NCBI GenBank assembly: GCA_025041195.1
Contig: JAKCFM010000001.1
Coordinates: 310,001 to 374,000, forward strand
Origin: Halobacteriales archaeon YIM A00013
GTDB taxonomy: Archaea; Halobacteriota; Halobacteria; Halobacteriales; Haloarculaceae
DNA length: 64,000 nt
Direction: 5' to 3'
This document shows, one piece after another, positions 37,667-46,634 of this stretch (the stretch's first letter is position 1; the number at the start of each line of letters is the position of its first letter). The notes beneath the pieces were generated by a model, which searched no databases, was not told where the DNA came from, and saw only the letters and a program-made list of their open reading frames with translations. Made by a program: the position numbers and the translations under genes.

Positions 37667-37979
37667 TCGTTCGGTTGGTGGCAGCTGTGGCGGTCGCAGT
37701 ACTGTTCGATCGATCAGAAAATAGCCCGCGACGGGGTCCCAACCCGCCACCGACCCATCTCAGGGTCGTTTAGTTTTTGTCCGCCGCACCAGCCGCTCAC
37801 ACCCGCCTGTAGTCCAGGATGTGACGGCGTCCATGCCCCATCATTTGTTATCACCGGTATTAGCGATTGCGTCATCCCCCAAAAGCTGCCACTACCCGCA
37901 TCGCGTGTCACAGCCGGTGATAGTCACCGATTCAGAGCCAAATACCAAGGACTAACCACCTCGCCAAGGGAGTCTGAAT
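37667..37979. other. Intergenic region between dapA and the NYN gene
   Basis: About 310 bases between divergent genes. It is GC-rich in the middle with several short complementary stretches, which could fold, but it contains no tRNA that I can complete and no recognisable riboswitch. A lysine riboswitch would be unexpected in archaea. It should contain the promoters of the lysine operon and of the NYN gene. Confidence 0.4.
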
Positions 37980-38471
37980 ATGGCGCCATACCATTCGGGC
38001 CAGCGCGTTGCCGTCCTTGCAGACGCGCAGAATCTCTATCACAGTGCTCATAGTCTCTTCTCGCGGAACGTTGACTACGCTGCCGTCCTTGAACGTGCCG
38101 TGAACGACCGCGAACTCGTCCGTGCAATCGCTTACGTAATCCGCGCGCATTCGCCGGACGAAGAACGGTTTTTCGAAGCGCTCGACGATATTGGCTTCGA
38201 GACCAAGATTAAGGATCTCAAGACGTTCGAAGACGGCACGAAAAAGGCCGACTGGGACGTTGGGTTGAGTCTCGATGCGATCACGCTCGCCTCGCACGTC
38301 GATTCGATCGTGTTGTGTACCGGCGATGGGGATTTCACCCGTCTTTGCTGGCACCTCCGCCACGAGGGCGTTCGCGTTGAGGTGATGAGCTTCGAGCCCT
38401 CTACCGCCGAAGATCTCATCGATGCTGCCGATTCGTTCGTCAATCTCGGTGAGGAAGAGTATCTGTTGTGA
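37980..38471 (+). CDS. NYN-domain (DUF88/LabA-like) putative RNase
   Basis: 163 residues with the PIN-like NYN fold: VLADAQNLYHSAHS at residue 12, KKADWDVGLSLDAI near residue 95 and VLCTGDGDFTRLC near residue 115. The spaced aspartates would bind a metal for endoribonuclease action. Archaeal NYN proteins have no defined target. It is the last gene before CRISPR array 1, 157 bases away, but I see no sign that it is part of the CRISPR system. Confidence 0.88.
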   Translation: MAPYHSGQRVAVLADAQNLYHSAHSLFSRNVDYAAVLERAVNDRELVRAIAYVIRAHSPDEERFFEALDDIGFETKIKDLKTFEDGTKKADWDVGLSLDAITLASHVDSIVLCTGDGDFTRLCWHLRHEGVRVEVMSFEPSTAEDLIDAADSFVNLGEEEYLL

Positions 38472-38628
38472 GTACGGAGTGAACTGCTCAGTCATAGCCA
38501 GTTTTCGGGTGCTCAGGTTTTAATTATCCAGCAGAATCGTCGGCGGTGACATGATAAATCAAGCTTGGAGTGGTTTTTAGCGTCATGCGACGGTCATTCC
38601 GTTCGTGAATGCCTTCGTTGGTGGGTAT

Positions 38629-40195
38629 GTTTCAATCCCGTTCTGAATCTAGGGTACTGCGACCGTCAACGCGCTCCTCGTGGTTGTCTCGCACGAACAT
38701 GTTTCAATCCCGCTGTGGGTTTCTAGGGTCCTGCGACCGCCGACGGCGATCCCGATGAGGAACGAATGCCACTCGTTTCAATCCCGCTGTGGGTTTCTAG
38801 GGTCCTGCGACGTAGCGTTTGGCCTGATCGTAGGACGGCCCAACCGTTTCAATCCCGCTGTGGGTTTCTAGGGTCCTGCGACAATGGCCTCGGCTTCATG
38901 GTACTGCTGACCATCGTACCGTTTCAATCCCGCTGTGGGTTTCTAGGGTCCTGCGACAGATGAAACTGCCCTGATGGCGGCGGTCCTGATCATGTTTCAA
39001 TCCCGCTGTGGGTTTCTAGGGTCCTGCGACTTGTCGATATCGAACGTTTCCGTGCCGGAGCCGTCGTTTCAATCCCGCTGTGGGTTTCTAGGGTCCTGCG
39101 ACGCGACCGAGATCCCGTTAATGACGGCGATGATGATGTTTCAATCCCGCTGTGGGTTTCTAGGGTCCTGCGACTCAAGAGCAATCCGGACCGTGGGGAT
39201 GCAGTAAGATCGTTTCAATCCCGCTGTGGGTTTCTAGGGTCCTGCGACATACTTAATCCGAGAGAAAACGGATCTGGACAAAGGGTTTCAATCCCGCTGT
39301 GGGTTTCTAGGGTCCTGCGACTCCAAAGCTTCGAATAGCCAATAAATCGCTATCAAGTTTCAATCCCGCTGTGGGTTTCTAGGGTCCTGCGACGGTAGGA
39401 GTGTGTTATGCTCTGTCGAGGCGACGACGTTTCAATCCCGCTGTGGGTTTCTAGGGTCCTGCGACGAGTATCACAGCGACAACTATCTTAACTTCAACTG
39501 GGGTTTCAATCCCGCTGTGGGTTTCTAGGGTCCTGCGACGATTCGTCGGAATAGACGCTGTCGTACGTGATTTTGTTTCAATCCCGCTGTGGGTTTCTAG
39601 GGTCCTGCGACTTTTTCCCTTGTTCTGTTCTACTTCTCCTATGCCGTGTTTCAATCCCGCTGTGGGTTTCTAGGGTCCTGCGACCACTCATTGTTATCTT
39701 CCTCCAAATTGTATTCCGCAGTTTCAATCCCGCTGTGGGTTTCTAGGGTCCTGCGACTTGCATTGGCATTTTGTGGTCCCTCCATACTACATTGTTTCAA
39801 TCCCGCTGTGGGTTTCTAGGGTCCTGCGACGGAGCATCACCATCGGCCGAATAGACGGGGATACCGTTTCAATCCCGCTGTGGGTTTCTAGGGTCCTGCG
39901 ACATATTTGGAACAGTCATTGTACGCACTCGATTGCTGGAGTTTCAATCCCGCTGTGGGTTTCTAGGGTCCTGCGACGATGCATCTAGCGTATCGTCTAT
40001 GGCCCGTATTGCTTGTTTCAATCCCGCTGTGGGTTTCTAGGGTCCTGCGACGATACCAACGAGCCAGCAGAGACTCACCCTGTTTCGTTTCAATCCCGCT
40101 GTGGGTTTCTAGGGTCCTGCGACGTCTCGTATTCTGTTACTGTGTCCTTCATGCTTTGGTTTCAATCCCGCTGTGGGTTTCTAGGGTCCTGCGAC
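38629..40195 (-). CRISPR. CRISPR array 1 (22 repeats, 21 spacers)
   Basis: 21 repeats of 37 bases start GTTTCAATCCCGCTGTGGG and end CTAGGGTCCTGCGAC on the + strand; one shorter degenerate repeat at 38629-38663 ends the array. Spacers are 34-38 bases. The transcribed strand is the minus strand: the handle ATTGAAAC is then at the repeat's 3' end and the leader lies at the right. So the newest spacers are near 40159 and the oldest near 38664. The degenerate end repeat contains CCCGTTCTG, resembling array 3 rather than array 1. No spacers within this array are identical by eye. Confidence 0.98.
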
Positions 40196-40305
40196 AGGGG
40201 GTGATAATTGGAGCATAGGCCCTATAATCGTTTCTGCAGCGGCGAGAATCAGGACCGTCTTCGTGGACCCCCCCTGTACACAGACTTTATAAAGGTCCAC
40301 GAAGG
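40196..40305 (-). promoter_or_regulatory. Leader and promoter of array 1
   Basis: Leader running into the array on the minus strand. A palindromic TATA box CTTTATAAAG (40285-40294) is set between inverted-repeat arms CTTCGTGGACC (40259-40269) and GGTCCACGAAG (40294-40304). Transcription should begin about 25 bases left of the TATA box, within the left arm. The same arrangement occurs beside arrays 2 and 3. Confidence 0.8.
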
Positions 40306-40713
40306 TCACGCCGCCATTCTACCGAATCTACATCTAGACTCCGAATTCACGTCTATTCTCCCCGCCCACCACACCTCAATGTTTCGTCGATGCTGGTGAA
40401 CCCAACCGGTCTCCACCCCGGTACAGTGTTCTGTACTCTTTGCCGACGTACACGACATACCTGTATCCAGTCGATCAGGCTCGTTATTTCGTCTGATATC
40501 AGCGCAGATATTGAAACTTATTTAACACACTGACAGGACGTGCTTACTGAGCGTTTAAAGCCGGGTCGATACATTAGACGAGTCCGTCGATGTTCGAAAT
40601 CGAAGCATCAGTACTGCGTTGATATCGCGTTGCTCGTAGTGGTGGACGGCCGACGTGTCCTTGAAACTTTCCGGGCGACAAATCTATCCATCCTCATCAT
40701 GTAATTCATTACC
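40306..40713. repeat. Flank homologous to the array 2 flank, with a PIN-like remnant
   Basis: This stretch is alignable by eye with 50936-51280 (for example CACGCCG, CAGACTCCGAATTCACGTCT, CTGACAGGAC and TACTGAGCGTT in order). On the minus strand around 40580-40680 a short piece reads DTSAVHHYEQRDINAVL, matching DASIIHHCEQRDIDAVV in the array 2 flank and resembling the C terminus of a PIN protein. No intact gene remains. The right end should hold the promoter of the gene at 40714. Confidence 0.55.
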
Positions 40714-42165
40714 ATGAAACAAACACGCAGACAAATAGTGAAAACCCTTTCTGGACTTCTCGCAGGGGGTGGTATACTCGGCCAAGGAGCAGGACAATTC
40801 ACTACTTCCGACAGCTCTATCATATCTCAAAATAAAGTAGCATCCAATACTAATACGACACCACTCGAAAATATGAATGGATCAACATATCTCGCACTCC
40901 CCGGCGCGTCATTGACCTCCCTGATGGCAAATCTGCCACAGCTACTTTATGATGATTCTCCTTCTGTTATCTATCTCGATTCATATGATTACGCTCGGCA
41001 TCGCGGTCGGTTTTTGACTGAACGGGGGAACACCAAGATCCAGGCCCTCGGAATGGCCTTCGAAGAATTACGTCGCCGTGGCAGACTTCGAACCATCAAT
41101 TACGGGGAGTACTATCCACAGTGGATTCAAGAACGGAACGCGGAGCAGTGTCAAGCATTGCTTGATGCCGCGTCCGACACGGCAGTGCAACACGCTGCAG
41201 TCCAGGCTGGGAACGGATACTTGGACTACTGTCTCGGTTCCTATCAAGACACCCTCCGAGCTGGATTAGACGATGGATCACCGTTCACTAACCGACGGGA
41301 AAGTGTGGCTCACCAACGTAAGAAAATGGAACGAGGAGGGGGAGATCCGGAGACCTGGCACAAGCGAATCTTCAGCCAATATCTGACTGCACTTGCAGTT
41401 CGTCACTACGTGAACCGCGACCGTGACGTGCACATCGACGGGATTATCGGCCAGGGAGAAACAAAAGGTATCGACGCACTCCTTCGCTCCTCTGATATCG
41501 ATATGAGTGACTTTGGATCACCTGGGTATCCTACAGACCATATCGGACGAGTCAACACAAAACGCAGCGCAGCCCTGAACAATCGACTGGATATGGTTGG
41601 TACGCTAGCGAGAGAGATCACAGGAACACAGCACCATGATTGCTTTCTGTTGGGTCCACGACTCGCTTTTCCTCAGCTCTCGGAGATATTCCCCGAAGCG
41701 TGGCATTCGCTCCAATCAGACTACGATATGTCTGAATTGGTCTCTGAGACCCACGAAATACTCTCACACCTCGAAACAGCGGATGAGGACAATCGGTCTG
41801 TGGCTGCGATTGAGGCCCAGGCTGATTGGCTTGCAGAGGAGAGTGACCTTTCCTCTACTGATACACAAGATTTGGTCGATCAGGTGGATTCCGCTGTAAG
41901 TCTCTCAAATCATTCCCGGGAACTGCGGGAGTTTGTCGCTGAGGGAAGGTCTCCAGCAGCAATTTATCTGGCTGCTTCGATCAAACAAGATCCACAGTAT
42001 CGATACAACGAAGATTCAATATTTAGCAGGGTCCAATTTTTGAAAAGTCGTCTCGAACCAATGGCAATCTCCAACTCAGAGATTGATTACTTCAAAGATC
42101 GAGGGAATTTCCGACGAGGAGAATCCGGCAAAGACTGGCATCAAAATTCTATCTTCCATCGATAG
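40714..42165 (+). CDS. Unknown protein with Tat-like N terminus
   Basis: 483 residues starting MKQTRRQIVKTLSGLLAGGG, a probable twin-arginine signal, with mature sequence from about residue 28. The body is hydrophilic and mostly helical. Recognisable features are few: a YLDSYDYARHRGRFLTERG stretch near residue 92, HYVNRDRDVHIDGIIGQGETKG near residue 233 and a basic C terminus. I do not recognise a family. It converges with the following regulator, stop codons adjacent. It opens the block lying between CRISPR arrays 1 and 2. Confidence 0.6.
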   Translation: MKQTRRQIVKTLSGLLAGGGILGQGAGQFTTSDSSIISQNKVASNTNTTPLENMNGSTYLALPGASLTSLMANLPQLLYDDSPSVIYLDSYDYARHRGRFLTERGNTKIQALGMAFEELRRRGRLRTINYGEYYPQWIQERNAEQCQALLDAASDTAVQHAAVQAGNGYLDYCLGSYQDTLRAGLDDGSPFTNRRESVAHQRKKMERGGGDPETWHKRIFSQYLTALAVRHYVNRDRDVHIDGIIGQGETKGIDALLRSSDIDMSDFGSPGYPTDHIGRVNTKRSAALNNRLDMVGTLAREITGTQHHDCFLLGPRLAFPQLSEIFPEAWHSLQSDYDMSELVSETHEILSHLETADEDNRSVAAIEAQADWLAEESDLSSTDTQDLVDQVDSAVSLSNHSRELREFVAEGRSPAAIYLAASIKQDPQYRYNEDSIFSRVQFLKSRLEPMAISNSEIDYFKDRGNFRRGESGKDWHQNSIFHR

Positions 42166-43143
42166 CTACTGTTGCAGTTTCTTGTATTGATCGAGACCGT
42201 CGGACTGTTGGTCTGTTTGGAGGGTCCATTGAAGATCGAGTGTCTGATCGGCACCAAGTTCTTGTCCAAGAATTCCTACCTTCTGTGCCAGTTCCTCAAC
42301 CGTCATCGATGATGAGAGCGTTAGCATGGGTTCATCGTCCACACAATACGCTGGATTGAGAGAGGCTGCCGTCGAATCACCGTCTAAGTTAACGACAATC
42401 CCTGTTTGGCACTCCTCGTGAGCGGATTGTGAGATATCGGCTATAGATGACTCAGCCGGGGGATCGGTTGTTTCTCTAGAGATTTCACTATGCCGCTTAA
42501 CGAATTTGAGTATCTGTTCGAACAGGCGAATCTGTTCCTCGCCTTTGTCAGTAAGTGTGATTTCTTGCCCCGCGAATTTAATAGACCCAGCAGTGTCAAA
42601 CTGATCGAGTCGGTACCAAACCTGTTTACTGGTCACTGTTTGGTACTGTTCCACATCGGCTACGATATCGGATTTTTTGAGTTTCTTCGAAGAGTATAAC
42701 AAATTAAATTGAGTACCAACGGAGCTACGACATCCAATCGAGTACAGGACAAAGAATATCAACGGACTACTCGATGTGTGAAGTGGATCGAGACACTCAG
42801 ATACGGCTGATATATCCGATTCGTCATCCCAATCAATGTTGTAGAGGTCAACACCAAAGGTTTCTGTCGTCTCCGATAGCAGTGCGAGAATCTTCCGTCC
42901 CTCCGGCGTGATTTCATAATTTGATCCGTCCTTGACGACGATCGGGATAGGCAGCTTCGAGAGCGTTTTAAGATGATTTGAGACGGTCGTTGGAGAACAA
43001 TCGAGTATTGAGGCTAGCTCCCGCTGCGTTTCGATGTCACTATCGGGAAAGAAGGCTGTTGCTAGGCGATTGGGCGTCAATGATTGTAATATCTTACCCG
43101 CTGAAACGATAGTTTCCGCATTTTCCGATTTCCTCTCTGGCAT
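42166..43143 (-). CDS. Transcriptional regulator with two winged-helix domains
   Basis: Residues 15-90 form an ArsR-like winged helix (ETQRELASILDCSPTTVSNHLKTL), and residues 145-215 form a second one (SDIVADVEQYQTVTSKQVWYRLDQF then ITLTDKGEEQIRLF). The C-terminal 100 residues are acidic and may bind partners. No ligand-binding domain can be named. It is divergent from the TFB gene, with 170 AT-rich bases between them, so it may control TFB or itself. Confidence 0.7.
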   Translation of the reverse strand: MPERKSENAETIVSAGKILQSLTPNRLATAFFPDSDIETQRELASILDCSPTTVSNHLKTLSKLPIPIVVKDGSNYEITPEGRKILALLSETTETFGVDLYNIDWDDESDISAVSECLDPLHTSSSPLIFFVLYSIGCRSSVGTQFNLLYSSKKLKKSDIVADVEQYQTVTSKQVWYRLDQFDTAGSIKFAGQEITLTDKGEEQIRLFEQILKFVKRHSEISRETTDPPAESSIADISQSAHEECQTGIVVNLDGDSTAASLNPAYCVDDEPMLTLSSSMTVEELAQKVGILGQELGADQTLDLQWTLQTDQQSDGLDQYKKLQQ

Positions 43144-43312
43144 TTTAATGACCTAGGTATCTATTGCGGCATGTATTTTGTGTCGTTAGAGTGAATCCAG
43201 AATTATTCGAACTTAGGCACCAGAATCAACCTATAGAGAATTAAAGCGCCAATAAATCATCTTATAGAAGAAAATATTTAGTAGGATTAGATATAACTGT
43301 GGAGTGGATCGT

Positions 43313-44278
43313 ATGAAGTCATCCTCAAAAGCAACCAAAAGGCATCCTACTAATGCTGAAGATAGCATAGTAGATTATGTAAGGATTCAGAATTCTTGTC
43401 CAGAATGCAACGGGAAAATTCGAACTGAATCGAGTAGCGATGAACGAGCCTGTGACGATTGTGGTCTTATAATCAAGGAAAACTCAATCGACCACGGTCC
43501 TGAGTGGCGCGCGTTCGATAGTCAGGAGCGAGGCCGAAAGTCCCGCGTGGGATCGCCTGTAACCAACACAATTCACGACAAGGGTCTTTCGACGAATATC
43601 GGTTGGCAGGACAGAGACGCGAACGGAAATTTGCTGTCGTCCAGGAAGCGCGAAACAATGAAGCGACTGCGGAAATGGGATCTCCGATGCAAGTCCCACT
43701 CCGCGAAGGAGCGAAATCTGAAACAGGCATTCACTGAGGTCGATCGGATGGCGAGTGCACTCGGACTCCCTCAATCAGTGCGAGAAACAGCGAGTATGAT
43801 CTACCGACGAGCTGTCGAGGAGGATGTCCTGGTTGGTCGATCGATCGAGGAATTCGCGACGGCTGCGCTCTATGGTGCGGCACGCAAAGAACAGATTCCA
43901 CGAACGCTCGATGAGGTGACTGCTGTCGCACGAGTTGGACGGACCCGAATCGCCAGGGCCTATCGAACGATCGTTGGAGAACTGGGCCTTGCCATCGAAC
44001 CCTCTGATCCGACCGAGTACTTGCCGCGATTCACTTCAGACCTCGATTGCTCACAGGCAGTCCAGCGCCGGGCATACGATCTGCTTGAGACTGTTGCTGG
44101 GACCACCTTCACCAGTGGGAAACACCCCGCTGGACTGGCGGCTGCGGCGCTCTATGCGGCGACGTGTCTCACTGGCGAGCGCGTCACGCAAGAGGAGATT
44201 GGCGAGGCTTCCGATGTCACTCCGATGACGATACGAACACATTACCGAGAGTTGTTGAGGATGTATTCATGCGAATAG
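43313..44278 (+). CDS. tfb: Transcription initiation factor IIB (accessory TFB)
   Basis: Zinc ribbon CPECNGK with ACDDCG near residues 30-50, then the B-reader and linker (GPEWRAFDSQERGRKSRVG) and two cyclin-fold repeats (residues 125-320) ending in TPMTIRTHYREL. TFB bridges TBP and RNA polymerase and selects promoters. Haloarchaea carry several TFBs, some used for special regulons. This one lies beside a regulator and the lanthipeptide genes, so it could be a dedicated factor. GGAG precedes ATG 43313 by about eight bases; a GTG at 43304 is in frame. Confidence 0.92.
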   Translation: MKSSSKATKRHPTNAEDSIVDYVRIQNSCPECNGKIRTESSSDERACDDCGLIIKENSIDHGPEWRAFDSQERGRKSRVGSPVTNTIHDKGLSTNIGWQDRDANGNLLSSRKRETMKRLRKWDLRCKSHSAKERNLKQAFTEVDRMASALGLPQSVRETASMIYRRAVEEDVLVGRSIEEFATAALYGAARKEQIPRTLDEVTAVARVGRTRIARAYRTIVGELGLAIEPSDPTEYLPRFTSDLDCSQAVQRRAYDLLETVAGTTFTSGKHPAGLAAAALYAATCLTGERVTQEEIGEASDVTPMTIRTHYRELLRMYSCE

Positions 44279-44348
44279 AACAAGGTGACGGGAAGGCTGA
44301 GCGGATTCGACACCACACTGTGCCCTACCAATTACCAACTATCCTTCG

Positions 44349-44714
44349 ATGGGGCCGGAGAGGAACGAGGTGGTGGCTGTGACCTCCCAGCAGTGTGATT
44401 TCCTTGAACACTTCGGCGGTGGAGTGTGCCGATCCATTCCACCTGGAAGATCTGACGGGGAAAGTCATACTCGGTTACGAGATCGGTGCGATGCAATCAC
44501 CACCGACCATCGACTAGTCCGCTCGTACGAACACGTCTTTGGGGCAGCAGTCTGTCCCAAATGCGACCATCTGAATCCACTGCATGGCAATCCTATCGAA
44601 TTCGTTGATACAGTTCTTCGGTGCATGGGGTGTCGCGGAATCATTACTATCGATCTGGAATCGGTTGAGAATTTTCGGGAACGATCACATACTGAATTCC
44701 TTGGAAATCTATGA
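44349..44714 (+). CDS. Zinc-ribbon protein of unknown function
   Basis: 121 residues with a zinc ribbon: CPKCDHLNPLHG near residue 69 and RCMGCRGI near residue 90. The N-terminal 60 residues are of low complexity. It overlaps the next gene by four bases (ATGA), so the two are translated together, and both follow the TFB gene in the same direction. I infer that they belong to the same regulatory group. Confidence 0.6.
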   Translation: MGPERNEVVAVTSQQCDFLEHFGGGVCRSIPPGRSDGESHTRLRDRCDAITTDHRLVRSYEHVFGAAVCPKCDHLNPLHGNPIEFVDTVLRCMGCRGIITIDLESVENFRERSHTEFLGNL

Positions 44715-45073
44715 CCTGTTCTGATCACGACCCACAGGACATTGAGACGCGTACGACAGAGGGGGGTCGTGTCGAACTTGAAGCGACATGCACTGACTGT
44801 GGAACTCATCTGTGGGCATCAGCTGACCTGAAATCAGTCACTGATGTGGCGGTAGGAGACGACTTCAGAGGACCTGATGGCATATACTGGTCGATTGCGG
44901 ATACGACAAGACCTGGGAGATCAGATCAATCAGGGAGCAGAGCTGAAAATGTTAATAATCCATTAGAGGCTCAGTCGATTGGCGTTGTTATGAAATCGAG
45001 AGAAGAAATGTACTGGTTCGAAACGTCGCACTTTGAACGCGTTCGAAAAAAGCTGCTCACGGCGATTCGATAG
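44711..45073 (+). CDS. Small protein with CxxC motif
   Basis: 120 residues. A CxxC pair (TCTDCGTHLW) near residue 27 suggests half a zinc ribbon, with another cysteine at residue 3. The rest shows FRGPDGIYWSIADTT and a basic end KKLLTAIR. No family recognised. Coupled to the upstream zinc-ribbon gene by ATGA. Confidence 0.55.
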   Translation: MTCSDHDPQDIETRTTEGGRVELEATCTDCGTHLWASADLKSVTDVAVGDDFRGPDGIYWSIADTTRPGRSDQSGSRAENVNNPLEAQSIGVVMKSREEMYWFETSHFERVRKKLLTAIR

Positions 45074-45212
45074 GTCTTGTAGTTCAGGGTAACACGCCAC
45101 AGTGCATCCAGCAAAGTCAGAGTAGATCGAGGACGGTCCATCAAGGAGTGAGCAGCTGACGGATATTAGATCTCAAACTATAGTTATAAATTACTATTAC
45201 TTTGTATAATGA

Positions 45213-46283
45213 TTAATTTTCGAAAACAAATGACCCATCTTGCTGTATCATCTCACCATCGACAGTCACAACACCACCCTCCCGCATGTCAATGAGCATA
45301 TCGACGTGAATCGTGCTTTCATTCCCTCTCTTCGGAGCAGCTCGGTCGCTCGCACTCCCGAGGGCGAGGTGGACAGTCCCTGCCATCTTCTCATCGAAGA
45401 GGATGTTCTGAGTGAACTGGTCGATGCCACGATTCATTCCAAATCCAATCTCACCCAGTCGTCGAGCACCGCTGTCAGTATTGAGTAGTGATGTCAATGT
45501 GGATTCGTTTGTGGCTGCGTGGTGCTCAACTACTTCTCCTTGCTCGAACGTGAGAGTCACGTCTTCGATAGTCTGACCAGCATGTTGTACCGGAAAATCG
45601 AACTTGACTATACCATTTATAGAGTCAACAATTGGTGCGGTAAACACCTCACCGTCTGGAAGGTTTCCGCGTCCATCTCCATTAATGGCGTGCATACCAT
45701 TAACTGACATCGTGAGATCGGTGCCTGTTGGGCGGGTTAGATTGATCTCACTTGCGGATTCTAGATACTCGACCAACTGTTCTTGAAACTCATGCTGGGC
45801 CTCCCAGTCCTGATTGATAGCATTCCAAACGAAATCTTCGTACGCTTTGGTGCTCATTTCAGCCTGCTGTGCATTACCTGGTGCTGGATAGACTGTAAAC
45901 ACATCTCTATCAGGAACTGCTTCCTGGACTGGTGCACTCGCACGTGCTACAGCTTGTCCAACTTCGGCGGGAGTTTCGCTATGTTCTGCAGTGTTTGTAT
46001 GACTTTGAATAACAATATGAACATCTGTTTCCTCCATCGCTGCTACGGTATGCTCAGCTGTAACAGCATCCTCCGGGGCGAGTGCTTGAAGATAGGCTGC
46101 ATTGGCACGGGAATTGAGCCACGTGAGCCTCGGACGTGCACCGATCTGTCCAAGTTGTTCATTCAGGGCGATAACCAGCTTCTCTGCAGAGGTCGGTGCC
46201 TTGACCTCTACCATATCGCCTTGCTCGACACGAGCAGAATGGTGTATTAGAATTGACGCATGGCGTTGAATTCGTTTGTCCAT
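45213..46283 (-). CDS. M29-family aminopeptidase
   Basis: 356 residues of the thermophilic metalloprotease (M29, AmpS/PepS) family. The C-terminal half contains the paired metal site: INGIVKFDFPVQHAGQTIEDV, VEHHAATNESTLTSLL (His and Glu ligands), GEIGFGMNRGI, and NESTIHVDMLIDM (His and Asp). I chose ATG 46283 (MDKRIQRHASILIHH) because the family begins there; the open frame runs 43 codons further with no conservation. It removes N-terminal residues from peptides. It is divergent from the lanM group, so a part in trimming a leader peptide is possible but unproven. Confidence 0.82.
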   Translation of the reverse strand: MDKRIQRHASILIHHSARVEQGDMVEVKAPTSAEKLVIALNEQLGQIGARPRLTWLNSRANAAYLQALAPEDAVTAEHTVAAMEETDVHIVIQSHTNTAEHSETPAEVGQAVARASAPVQEAVPDRDVFTVYPAPGNAQQAEMSTKAYEDFVWNAINQDWEAQHEFQEQLVEYLESASEINLTRPTGTDLTMSVNGMHAINGDGRGNLPDGEVFTAPIVDSINGIVKFDFPVQHAGQTIEDVTLTFEQGEVVEHHAATNESTLTSLLNTDSGARRLGEIGFGMNRGIDQFTQNILFDEKMAGTVHLALGSASDRAAPKRGNESTIHVDMLIDMREGGVVTVDGEMIQQDGSFVFEN

Positions 46284-46397
46284 ATACTGCTGATAGATCT
46301 CAAACTGATAAATAACGTAGTGACTAACCTTAGCTAATTCACAATGGTCACTATATTCTATACTGGTGATATAATAAATTAGCGATTTTGAATTGGT

Positions 46398-46404
46398 TAA
46401 ATAC
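46398..46404 (+). promoter_or_regulatory. Candidate TATA box for the lanA-lanM transcript
   Basis: TTAAATA lies 24-30 bases before ATG 46428. This is the spacing expected for a haloarchaeal leaderless transcript beginning at that codon, and no Shine-Dalgarno sequence is seen before it. Confidence 0.45.
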
Positions 46405-46427
46405 CATGTCAATGTACTTTTTCTTGG

Positions 46428-46556
46428 ATGATTGAGAAATCACCACCCGATCTGAAGACGGGCATAGAACACCACTATCGACGAGAGGACCTTCCGGTTG
46501 AAATCGGGAGATTGGACGAATCTGGACAAGGATCTGTTCCAGCTCCACAGTGCTAA
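46428..46556 (+). CDS. Candidate lanthipeptide precursor peptide
   Basis: A 42-residue frame directly upstream of the LanM gene, same strand. The first 30 residues are charged (leader-like, MIEKSPPDLKTG... then DLPVEIGRLDE), and the last residues are SGQGSVPAPQC with cysteine as the final residue before the TAA. Ser and Cys in the tail could form one lanthionine ring. A TATA-like box at correct distance supports expression. Against it: only one Cys, no classical GG motif, and the frame is the same as that of lanM, so it could also be an N-terminal extension cut off by a stop codon. Assignment is tentative. Confidence 0.4.
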   Translation: MIEKSPPDLKTGIEHHYRREDLPVEIGRLDESGQGSVPAPQC

Positions 46557-46634
46557 GGAGGGACAATAGATTCTGATCACGGGACACAGCAATCCCTTGT
46601 ATCGAATCTAACCGACACTAGTTATTTACACAAC

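Noticed and set aside
37751-37925. Possible structured RNA, tRNA or box C/D RNA upstream of dapA
   Set aside because: Complementary stretches exist but no complete cloverleaf or consistent C/D boxes could be assembled.
38680-40218. Several open frames inside the arrays (repeated FQSRCGFLGSCD or VSIPLWVSRVLR)
   Set aside because: Translations of CRISPR repeats.
46351-46587. 78-codon minus-strand frame covering the lanM promoter region
   Set aside because: Overlaps the M29 gene start and candidate precursor, and has no conserved pattern.
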